64,000 bases of DNA from Microbacterium schleiferi (GTDB lineage Bacteria > Actinomycetota > Actinomycetes > Actinomycetales > Microbacteriaceae), in NCBI RefSeq assembly GCF_015565955.1, contig NZ_CP064760.1, positions 2,170,001-2,234,000 on the forward strand, given 5' to 3'. Below are positions 57,494 through 64,000 of this stretch, in pieces. Numbering within the stretch: the stretch's first letter is position 1; each line of letters opens with the position of its first letter. A program made the position numbers and the translations under genes. A model generated the notes under the pieces. The model saw only the letters and a program-made list of their open reading frames with translations. It searched no databases and was not told the DNA's origin.

Positions 57494-58384
57494 TCAGAAC
57501 TGGCCGCCGATCGTGTGCAGGCGTTCGATGCGGGCGGGAATGGGCGGATGGGTCGCGAACAGGCGCGACACGCCCTTGGCGCTGAGCGGGTTGGCAAACC
57601 ACAGGTGCGCCATCGAGGTGTTCGCCCGGGTGAGCGGTTGCGCGTGGGACTCGAGCTTCGCGAGCGCCGACGCCAAGCCATCGGGGTCACGGGTGGTCAG
57701 CGCGCCGGTCGCGTCGGCGAGGTACTCGCGCTGACGCGAGATGGCTGCCTGCACGGCACCGGCCAGCAGCGGCGCCACGATGGCGGCGACGATGCCGAAG
57801 ATGAGGAAGAACAGCTGCGCTTGGCTGTTGTTGCCCGACCGGCGCAGACCACCGAAGAACGCCATACGCATCAGGATGTCGGCGAGCAGCCCCACCGCCA
57901 CGACGAGGCCGAACACGATGAGGGAGACCCGGATGTCGTAGTTGCGGATGTGACCGAGTTCGTGCGCCAGCACCCCCTCGAGTTCGCGGTCGGTCATGAT
58001 CTCGAACAGCCCTGTCGTCACCGTGATGGCGGCCTCTTCGGGCTTGCGGCCCGTGGCGAAAGCGTTGGGCGCGGCATCCTCGACGACATACAAGCGCGGC
58101 ATCGGGGTGCCGGTCGTGATGCACAGGTTTTCGACCAGCCGATAGTAGCGCGGCGCGTCTTCGCGGGAGACCTCGATGGCTCCCGCGAGGGCGAGGGCTT
58201 CACGGTCGGCGGCGAAGTACTGCACCACGGCGTAGCCGACGGCAAAGATCAGGATGAAGGCCGTCACCCACCAGTTGTTGCCCATGAGCCAACCGGCGAG
58301 CAGACCAATGGCCCCCAGCCCGAGGACGAACAGGATCAGGATGAACCAGGTGTTGCGCTTGTTCCGCGCGATGGCGCTGTACAT
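57494..58384 (-). CDS. htpX: HtpX-like M48 family membrane metalloprotease
   Basis: 296 residues with four membrane segments in two pairs (10-33 and 36-55; two more after the active site). The zinc motif H141-E142-L-G-H145 with the downstream Glu in 'QREYLADATGA' is intact, as is 'ATGRKPEEAAITVTTGL'. HtpX degrades misfolded membrane proteins. It follows lemA with a 21-base gap, the standard lemA-htpX order. Confidence 0.94.
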   Translation of the reverse strand: MYSAIARNKRNTWFILILFVLGLGAIGLLAGWLMGNNWWVTAFILIFAVGYAVVQYFAADREALALAGAIEVSREDAPRYYRLVENLCITTGTPMPRLYVVEDAAPNAFATGRKPEEAAITVTTGLFEIMTDRELEGVLAHELGHIRNYDIRVSLIVFGLVVAVGLLADILMRMAFFGGLRRSGNNSQAQLFFLIFGIVAAIVAPLLAGAVQAAISRQREYLADATGALTTRDPDGLASALAKLESHAQPLTRANTSMAHLWFANPLSAKGVSRLFATHPPIPARIERLHTIGGQF

Positions 58385-58405
58385 GCGGCCTCTCGCCGGA
58401 ACCGG

Positions 58406-58975
58406 TTAGAACTGGATGCGCGGCGGCTCGGAGATCGCTGCCCCGTCAACGACCTCGAAGAACTCGCGCTCGCTGAAACCGAGGTTCTTGGCGAACAGGT
58501 TGTTCGGGAAGACCTTGATCTTGGTGTTCAGCTCGCGAACGCCGCCGTTGTAGAACCGGCGGGATGCCTGAATCTTGTCTTCGGTGTCAACCAGTGCCTG
58601 CTGCAGTTGCAGGAAGTTCGTACTGGCCTGCAGCTGGGGATAGGCCTCGGCGACGGCGAACAGGGACTTCAGAGCCTGCTGCACGTGCCCTTCGGCAACA
58701 CCCGCCTCCGCGGGCCCGGACGCGGAGAGCGTCTCGGCGCGCGCTTGCGTGACGTTTTCGAACACCGCCCGTTCGTGAGCCGCGTAACCCTTCACCGTTT
58801 CGATCAGGCCCGGGATCAGGTCGGCGCGGCGCTTGAGCTGGACGGTGATGTCGCTCCAGGCCTCGTCGACGCGCACATTCAACTGCACGAGCGAGTTGTA
58901 TGTCGCCCACAGGTAGATGCCAACGATGACGACCAGCGCCACGATGATCAGAACCGGGATCAGCCACTCCCACAT
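58406..58975 (-). CDS. lemA: LemA family protein
   Basis: 189 residues. An N-terminal membrane helix 'LIPVLIIVALVVIVGIYLWA' is followed by the helical-bundle LemA domain: 'YNSLVQLNVRVDEAWSDITV', 'RRADLIPGLIETVKGYAAHE', and the C-terminal 'VFPNNLFAKNLGFSEREFFE'. Its role is undefined but it regularly precedes HtpX, and a link to membrane protein quality control is plausible. The ATG at 58975 is chosen over the one at 58984 because TAGGAT lies 7 nt upstream of it and contains the other ATG. Confidence 0.93.
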   Translation of the reverse strand: MWEWLIPVLIIVALVVIVGIYLWATYNSLVQLNVRVDEAWSDITVQLKRRADLIPGLIETVKGYAAHERAVFENVTQARAETLSASGPAEAGVAEGHVQQALKSLFAVAEAYPQLQASTNFLQLQQALVDTEDKIQASRRFYNGGVRELNTKIKVFPNNLFAKNLGFSEREFFEVVDGAAISEPPRIQF

Positions 58976-58982
58976 GGCTGCC

Positions 58983-58988
58983 ATCCTA
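58983..58988 (-). promoter_or_regulatory. -10 element for leaderless lemA-htpX
   Basis: TAGGAT on the minus strand, 7 nt before the ATG at 58975. The alternative start at 58984 would fall inside this hexamer. Confidence 0.5.
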
Positions 58989-59041
58989 GGGGACGCGCCT
59001 GCCGACTGACTGTGAGTGCGGTGGATCCGCAGCCGACCGGA

Positions 59042-60355
59042 TCAGCTGCCGAGTACCCGCTCCAGATACGTGTTCTGGAACGCGCGACGCGGGTCGAGGC
59101 GGTCGCGCAACGACACGAAATCGTCGAACCGGGGGTACCGCTCGCGCAAACCGTCGGCATCCAGGGTGTGCATCTTGCCCCAGTGCGGCCGACCGTCGTG
59201 CGCGAGCATGATCTGCTCGACGGCGGTGAAGTACTCGGTGGGGTCCTCACGCCAGTACCGGTGCACGGCGATGTAGCCCGAGTCTCGGTCATGCGCGGTC
59301 GACAGCCAGCGGTCGTCGCCGGCAGCGAAGCGCACCTCCACCGGAAATGAGATCCGCCATCCGCGAGCACGGATGAGGGCACGCAGTTCGTCGAACGCCG
59401 AGCGCACCGCGGCGGCCGGCAGGGCGTACTCCATTTCACGAAACCGCACGGTGCGGCTCTGCGTGAACACACGAGTGGACCGGTCGGTGTAGTCACGGTT
59501 GCCGGTGAGCTTCACCGCGAGCCGGGAGAACGGGGGCACGACGGCAGGAACGCGGGCACCGACGCCGCACACCGCGCGGTAGACCCCGTTGGCGAGGAGG
59601 GATTCGTCGACCCACTTCCCCACTGCCGGGAGGGGTTTGCGCACCGCGGATTCGGGCAGGCGCGTGTTGGACTTCGTCAGTGCGACATCTGTGTGGGGAA
59701 ACCAGTAGTACTCGAAGTGATCGACACTCGAGACGCGCTCATCGAGGCTGTCGAGGACATCAAGGAGCGGCTCTGGCCGCTCTGTCGCCTCGAGCACGAA
59801 CGCCGGGACGCACTGCACGGTGACATCGACCAGGATGCCCAGAGCACCCAGTCCGAGCGCGACAGCGGGCAGAAGATCCGCGTTCTCGGTGTCACTCACC
59901 CTCAGGATGTCGCCGGTTCCGGTAACCAGGGTGGCGCCGACGATCTGGGTGGAGATCCCGCCGAAGGCGGCGCCCGTGCCGTGGGTTCCGGTCGAGATCG
60001 CCCCGGCGATCGTCTGCCGGTCAATATCGCCGAGGTTCTGCATCGCCAGCCCGTAGGGGGCAAGGAGCCCCGGGATCTGATGCAGTCGGGTGCCGGCGCG
60101 GAGCGTGACCCGGCGGCGTTCGTGATCGACGGAGACCAGACCTGAGAGGTCGGTGAGATCGAGCAGGACGTCGGAGGCGACGGCGATCCCCGTGAAGCTG
60201 TGCCCGGCACCCACCGCCTTGATGCGACGACCACGGGAGAGCGCGGCCTGCACCGAGCGCTGCACGGCGTCCGCGGATGCCGGGAACTCGACGCTCTGCG
60301 GTCGTACGCGCGCCGAGCGTCCCCAGTTCTGCCATGTGCCGCCGGGTCGTGTCAC
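59042..60355 (-). CDS. FAD-linked oxidoreductase (D-arabinono-1,4-lactone oxidase family)
   Basis: 437 residues. The FAD-binding PP loop 'IKAVGAGHSFTGIAVASDVL' holds H52, the usual site of covalent FAD, and 'NLGDIDRQTIAGAISTGTHG' contacts the flavin. The C-terminal ALO domain contains HWGK ('GRPHWGKMHTLDADGL'), typical of aldonolactone and alditol oxidoreductases. The real substrate is unknown. It overlaps the PLP gene by 4 bases and is translated after it, so the two products may serve one pathway. Confidence 0.9.
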   Translation of the reverse strand: MTRPGGTWQNWGRSARVRPQSVEFPASADAVQRSVQAALSRGRRIKAVGAGHSFTGIAVASDVLLDLTDLSGLVSVDHERRRVTLRAGTRLHQIPGLLAPYGLAMQNLGDIDRQTIAGAISTGTHGTGAAFGGISTQIVGATLVTGTGDILRVSDTENADLLPAVALGLGALGILVDVTVQCVPAFVLEATERPEPLLDVLDSLDERVSSVDHFEYYWFPHTDVALTKSNTRLPESAVRKPLPAVGKWVDESLLANGVYRAVCGVGARVPAVVPPFSRLAVKLTGNRDYTDRSTRVFTQSRTVRFREMEYALPAAAVRSAFDELRALIRARGWRISFPVEVRFAAGDDRWLSTAHDRDSGYIAVHRYWREDPTEYFTAVEQIMLAHDGRPHWGKMHTLDADGLRERYPRFDDFVSLRDRLDPRRAFQNTYLERVLGS

Positions 60356-61581
60356 AGGAACGCCTTCCCTTCGCCGCGATACGTCGGCGCCTCACCGACG
60401 ACGGTGTCATCGTCCACGAGCAGGTAGTGGTCGACCCGCTCGGCAAGTTCGCCGCTCTTGGCGTGCCGGAACCAGACCCGGTCCCCGACACGCAGGTGTC
60501 GCGCCGCCTCGCCCTGCAGGGGGGTCTGCACCTCTCCCGCTCCCTCGCGGGGCAGCGTGCGCAGACCCGTCGGCCAGACCGGTCGCGGTTGGCGGGAAGC
60601 GACGGGCGGGCCCGACGCGATCCATCCGCCGCCGAGCACTGTCGCAATGTCGGGCGTGGGCTTGCGCACCACCTCGAGCGAGAAGGCAGCGGCCGGTTGG
60701 GGTGCGAAGACGCGGTATCCGTCGAACAGGTGGCCGGCAAACAGGCCGCTTCCCGCGGTCACCTCGGTGACAGCTTGATCGGATGCCGTGAACTCCAGTG
60801 ATCCGGTGCCGCCGCCATTGACGAACTCCAGCGGGGCGATCGGACGCAGGGCTGCGACGATCGCCTGGCGCCGCTCCAGAAGCTCCGCGGAAGACCGGTG
60901 CTGCATCCATCGGATGAGCCCGTCGCCGGAACCCGTGGCATCCCCCTGGCCCGCGATCTGCGCCTCGTACATCATGAGTCCGACGAGCTGGAAGCCCTCG
61001 CGACGGGTGATCGCGCGCGCGAGGCTTGCCACCTCGCCCGGTTCGTGCACCGGCGAGCGACGCACACCGATGTGGCCGAGCGCGGGGGCTCGCCACGACG
61101 CGTCAGCGTCGATCGCGACACGGATGGTGGGTCGCGATCGCGGCGGCACGACCGCATCGACGATGTCGAGTTGGGCGAGATCGTCGACCATGAGCGTGAC
61201 CCGCGCGCAGGCCTCGTCGCTCTCGGCCAGCGTCGCGATCGCTCCCCGGTCAACGGTCGGATATCCGAGAACAACGTCATCACGCGTCTGGGCGAGCCAG
61301 AGCGCCTCAGGCAGCGTGAAGGCGAGGATCCCGGCGTAGCCCGGCAGGGCGAGGGTCGCGTCGATCGCCTCGCGCACGCGAACCGACTTGCTCGCGACAC
61401 GGATGGGGACGCCTGCGGCGCGCACCGCCATGTCCAGAGCGTTGTGCCGAAGGGCCCCGAGATGGAGCGTCGCGACGGGGCCGGAGACGGATGCCACGGC
61501 ATCCGTCTCCCGTTGCCAGTAGGTGGCGGCGTCGTGAGCCGGCTGTTTCGCATCCGTCAGAGCCTGCCCAAACGACACCAT
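60352..61581 (-). CDS. Fold-III PLP enzyme, alanine racemase-like N-domain (amino acid deaminase/aldolase type)
   Basis: 409 residues. The PLP lysine is K65 in 'GVPIRVASKSVRVREAIDA'. The TIM-barrel pattern continues through 'VGLMMYEAQIAGQGDA' and 'EFVNGGGTGSLEFTA', and a C-terminal D-serine dehydratase-like domain ends in 'FRHAKSGELAERVDHYLLVD'. Relatives are D-threonine aldolases and D-serine deaminases; the specific reaction is open. The ATG at 61581 is 6 nt after TAGAGT. First gene of a two-gene operon. Confidence 0.9.
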   Translation of the reverse strand: MVSFGQALTDAKQPAHDAATYWQRETDAVASVSGPVATLHLGALRHNALDMAVRAAGVPIRVASKSVRVREAIDATLALPGYAGILAFTLPEALWLAQTRDDVVLGYPTVDRGAIATLAESDEACARVTLMVDDLAQLDIVDAVVPPRSRPTIRVAIDADASWRAPALGHIGVRRSPVHEPGEVASLARAITRREGFQLVGLMMYEAQIAGQGDATGSGDGLIRWMQHRSSAELLERRQAIVAALRPIAPLEFVNGGGTGSLEFTASDQAVTEVTAGSGLFAGHLFDGYRVFAPQPAAAFSLEVVRKPTPDIATVLGGGWIASGPPVASRQPRPVWPTGLRTLPREGAGEVQTPLQGEAARHLRVGDRVWFRHAKSGELAERVDHYLLVDDDTVVGEAPTYRGEGKAFL

Positions 61582-61587
61582 GACGGC

Positions 61588-61593
61588 ACTCTA
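61588..61593 (-). promoter_or_regulatory. -10 element for leaderless PLP-enzyme operon
   Basis: TAGAGT on the minus strand, 6 nt before the ATG at 61581. Confidence 0.5.
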
Positions 61594-61665
61594 CTCGGGC
61601 CGGTGGTGCACCTTCGGGGCTGACGTGCGTGTGCTCGTGCGAAGGCGCACGTCGGGTCGGCGAGT

Positions 61666-61671
61666 TAGGGT
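61666..61671 (+). promoter_or_regulatory. -10 element for leaderless membrane-protein gene
   Basis: TAGGGT lies 6 nt before the ATG at 61678. Confidence 0.5.
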
Positions 61672-61677
61672 GCTCCC

Positions 61678-62199
61678 ATGACGGCATCCCGCAGCTCATC
61701 GGTTCGCGTCAGCCTCGTCGCCGTGCTCGGAACGGTCCTCGTGTTTCTGTACGCGACGCTGGCTGCCGTTCAGATCCTGGTGCTGAATCCGCTTGCGGTA
61801 GCGCCCGGCACGTCCCTCGAGCAGATCCACGCCGATCTCGCTCAGGCCGGCGAGTCGCTCGGCACTCCCTTCGTGCTGGCCTTTCTGAGTCTCGGGCCGG
61901 CGCTGGCCGTCCTCCTCATGTTTCTGCTGGCCCGTCAGCCACGGGTCGGTGCTCGCGCGACCGGGATCGGGTACGCCGTGCTGCTCGCGTTCGGGGCTCC
62001 TGCCTCCTTCATCGCGTCATTCGGCCCCGGGATGGCGTTGGCCGACACCTACCTCACCTCTGGCGCCGACCATTCGGGCTGGAGCTCCGTGCTGTATGGC
62101 GTCAGCGCCCTCGCGCTCGCGGTCGCTGTTGTTCTGAGCATCATCCCTCAGCGCGACGCTGGGCGTCAGGAACTGAACCAGCCGAAGCTCGCTGACTGA
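61678..62199 (+). CDS. Four-helix membrane protein of unknown function
   Basis: 173 residues with four membrane segments: 'LVAVLGTVLVFLYATLAAVQ', 'FVLAFLSLGPALAVLLMFLL', 'GIGYAVLLAFGAPASFIASF' and 'VLYGVSALALAVAVVLSIIP'. The loop after the first helix holds an amphipathic stretch with Gln/Asp. No recognisable motif or family. The last 34 bases overlap the AAA+ ATPase gene on the opposite strand. Confidence 0.8.
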   Translation: MTASRSSSVRVSLVAVLGTVLVFLYATLAAVQILVLNPLAVAPGTSLEQIHADLAQAGESLGTPFVLAFLSLGPALAVLLMFLLARQPRVGARATGIGYAVLLAFGAPASFIASFGPGMALADTYLTSGADHSGWSSVLYGVSALALAVAVVLSIIPQRDAGRQELNQPKLAD

Positions 62200-63593
62200 T
62201 CCTCGTGCGGCGGCTGGTCGGCGAGGTCGCCGTCACCGGAGCCGAGCATTGCACGGGTGAGTTTCTGGCGTGAGCCCAATAGACGCTCGAGTTCGGCGAC
62301 GAGGTCGGCGTCGCCCGGCTCGCGCCCCTCGCCGATCGCGCGGAGCACCGTGCGCCTCATCAGTTCCTTCGCGAAGGAGCCGGTGGTTCCCTCGGCTCGG
62401 TCAGCTGCCGCCGTCAGCGTCTCGTCGCTGAACGACAGGTCTCGGGCATACCGTCGGAAGAGGCTGCCACGCTCCTGCGCGGCAGGGAGGGGAATCTCGA
62501 CCGCAAGATCCACACGCCCCGGGCGTTCGGCGAGGGCACGTTCGAGCACGTCGACACGGTTTGTCGTCATGACGAAGGCGACGTCGGCGTCCCCACCGAG
62601 CCCATCGAGGGCATCGAGCACCTCAAAGAGCAACGGTTGTGGGGAGCCATGCCGCTGCATCGCGACGAGGTCGATATCTTCGAGAACGACGATCGCGGGC
62701 TGGAAGGTCCGCGCGATCTCGGCAGCCGCGGTCACGAACTGGATGCTTGATCCTGTGAGCACGACAGCTGTGACATCCGGCGTTGCGGTGAGCAGGTGGC
62801 GGACGGTCAGCGTCTTGCCCGTTCCGGGCGGACCGTACAACAACACGCCGCGCTTCAGGTGCTGCCCCGCGTCACGAAGTGCCGTGCTGCTGCGGCCGAT
62901 ACCGATGACGTGCTGCGCGATCTCGTCAAGGACACCCTCGGCGAGCACGACCTCGTCGGCCGCGACAGTGGGGCGGGCGACGAACGTGGCACCGGCATCG
63001 CGGCCGAACTCGGTCGGCTGGAACGACAAGACCTGTCCGCGGAGCACGCTGTGTTCAACCATCAGACGACGCAGTGCGTCGAAGAACGAGGGAACAACGC
63101 TCTCGTCCGCGCACAGCACCTCCAGCTGCCCGGTCTGCCGCCCGAACTCGGGTGCGGCTGCTCGTTGCGCGACGACGATCGGTGTGCCCTCGAAGGTCAA
63201 CAGCCGTACGCCGAGCGACACCACCCGGGTACTCGTGTCCGGACCGGTTGCCCGTTCGATGTAGTCCACGGGACCGGGCGCGTAGCGTGCGTGCGGGTTC
63301 GTCACCCACTCAGCGAGCCCCTGGTGGTGTCGTTGATCGGCGCCGGTGACGCCGATCAGGCGCCCACCGGCCGCGCCCATCGCGTTCAATGCGAGATCCG
63401 CATCGACCATGCGGTGATCTGCGATCCGTTCGACCAGCACCGAGACCTGAGATGCATCAACGCCCAGGTGCTCGCTGACCACGTCACCGAGCGGTGTTCG
63501 CACCGAGAGCGCCTCACGACTACTCACCTCGTTCACGTGTCGGAGGTACTCAGATACAGCTCGCATCAGTTCGCGGTCATCGTCAGCCAACAT
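62166..63593 (-). CDS. AAA+ ATPase with uncharacterised N-terminal domain
   Basis: 475 residues. The single AAA module has Walker A GPPGTGKT (254-261), Walker B 'AIVVLEDIDLVAMQRHG', sensor 1 'VAFVMTTNRVDVLERALAER' and the arginine-finger region PGRVDLAVEIPLP, like Cdc48/FtsH/proteasomal-ATPase modules. Residues 1-240 are an unrecognised domain without membrane helix or protease motif. Other single-module relatives act as chaperones or remodelling factors. The ATG at 63593 is chosen because the upstream frame (His/Arg repeats from a low-complexity GGTGGC tract) is not coding-like. Confidence 0.88.
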   Translation of the reverse strand: MLADDDRELMRAVSEYLRHVNEVSSREALSVRTPLGDVVSEHLGVDASQVSVLVERIADHRMVDADLALNAMGAAGGRLIGVTGADQRHHQGLAEWVTNPHARYAPGPVDYIERATGPDTSTRVVSLGVRLLTFEGTPIVVAQRAAAPEFGRQTGQLEVLCADESVVPSFFDALRRLMVEHSVLRGQVLSFQPTEFGRDAGATFVARPTVAADEVVLAEGVLDEIAQHVIGIGRSSTALRDAGQHLKRGVLLYGPPGTGKTLTVRHLLTATPDVTAVVLTGSSIQFVTAAAEIARTFQPAIVVLEDIDLVAMQRHGSPQPLLFEVLDALDGLGGDADVAFVMTTNRVDVLERALAERPGRVDLAVEIPLPAAQERGSLFRRYARDLSFSDETLTAAADRAEGTTGSFAKELMRRTVLRAIGEGREPGDADLVAELERLLGSRQKLTRAMLGSGDGDLADQPPHEDQSASFGWFSS

Positions 63594-63678
63594 GCCATCG
63601 ACTCTTTCACAGCCGTTGCGGTGGCGACGGTGGTGGCGGTCGTGACGGTGGTGACGGAGGTGAGGCGGCATCCCGCGT

Positions 63679-64000
63679 TCAGGCGGCGTTGGGGTAGAAG
63701 GTGGGCATCCGTCGCTCTGGGTGGACGATGTAGCGGCGCCCGTGCGGGGACACCCATTCCAGAGACCCGTCGCCGAGGTGGGTGATCACCCACCCGCCGT
63801 GATGTTTCACCGTGTGGTGCCCTTGGCACAGCGGTGCCGTGTTCGTCACGGATGTTTCACCACCGTCACTCCACGCGACCGTATGGTCGATCTGGCACTG
63901 GGAGGCGGGTTTCCCGCACCCCGGACCCATACACCGGTCAGCCCGCCACGTCACGAGCTTGGTCAGTTCCGGTGGTGGTCGGTACCGGGTGCGCCCGACG
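63679..64000 (-). CDS. DUF222/HNH endonuclease, C-terminal part
   Basis: The last 106 residues of a protein that begins beyond the right edge. 'YRPPPELTKLVTWRADRC' leads into the HNH module: 'CMGPGCGKPASQCQIDHTVA', 'TNTAPLCQGHHTVKHHGGW', then a strand 'WVSPHGRRYIVHPER' and a short tail. This is the typical end of actinobacterial DUF222-HNH proteins, a numerous family often seen near mobile DNA. Zn-binding Cys and the His-Asn-His residues are present, so it is probably catalytically intact. Confidence 0.88.
   Translation of the reverse strand, partial: VGRTRYRPPPELTKLVTWRADRCMGPGCGKPASQCQIDHTVAWSDGGETSVTNTAPLCQGHHTVKHHGGWVITHLGDGSLEWVSPHGRRYIVHPERRMPTFYPNAA

Noticed and set aside
63600..63670. 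GGTGGC/GACGGT-rich tract as a possible minisatellite or coding extension
   Set aside because: Units are irregular and the translated His/Arg repeat is not protein-like; treated as low-complexity spacer between two genes.

Overview
The window is chromosomal DNA from a high-GC actinobacterium, most likely Microbacteriaceae and probably Microbacterium or a close relative. This rests on the strong G/C third-position bias, many GTG starts, genes separated by ATGA/GTGA overlaps, and small lineage-typical families (DUF4245, DUF4307, DUF6113-like, DUF6264-like, DUF7882-like). Most of it is housekeeping. I see no rRNA, tRNA, CRISPR array, prophage or complete insertion sequence.

Layout: 1-3.4 kb holds the start of dapC, ferredoxin fdxA, a small membrane protein, the azlCD exporter and a lipoprotein serine hydrolase. 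3.4-12.8 kb holds typA and a dipeptide/oligopeptide ABC transporter (binding protein, two permeases, fused double ATPase); a PH-domain gene of opposite strand sits between permease and ATPase. 12.8-14.8 kb holds a CPBP membrane protease and an endonuclease-like gene framed by two related palindromic elements. 14.8-19.7 kb is the gcvT-gcvH-gcvP operon behind a tandem glycine riboswitch. 19.7-27.6 kb holds a MarP-like protease, then a tightly overlapping NAD operon (nrtR-like regulator, nadA, nadB, nadC, cysteine desulfurase) that runs into a glycosyltransferase. 27.6-35.3 kb is a mixed region: DUF2461, MFS exporter, PfpI/DJ-1 protein, small lineage-specific proteins, SDR, a hydrolase-like protein and ychF. 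35.3-48.1 kb holds an exonuclease, rmuC, glpX and fba (gluconeogenesis/glycolysis), ispH, xseA/xseB, a DUF4245 protein, carbonic anhydrase, fumC and a two-component system. 48.1-64 kb holds PIN-PhoH, an aminotransferase, an isoprenyl transferase, hemolysin III, greA, ilvA, an AI-2E family permease, htpX/lemA, an FAD-linked sugar-lactone oxidase with a PLP enzyme, an AAA+ ATPase and the end of an HNH endonuclease gene.

Two window-wide patterns stand out. First, six genes lose frame at a single missing base inside a G/C homopolymer (binding protein, endonuclease-like gene, gcvP, nrtR, histidine kinase 3' end, aminotransferase). This looks like systematic sequencing under-call rather than six real pseudogenes. 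Second, nineteen genes have a TAnnnT -10 hexamer 6-8 nt before the start codon, the geometry of leaderless transcription. In several cases this also decides the start codon.

I found no clear-cut new defence or mobile system. The best candidates for something undescribed are the palindrome-framed endonuclease-like gene and the set of tiny proteins sharing a Tyr-x-Gly...Asp N-terminal pattern.
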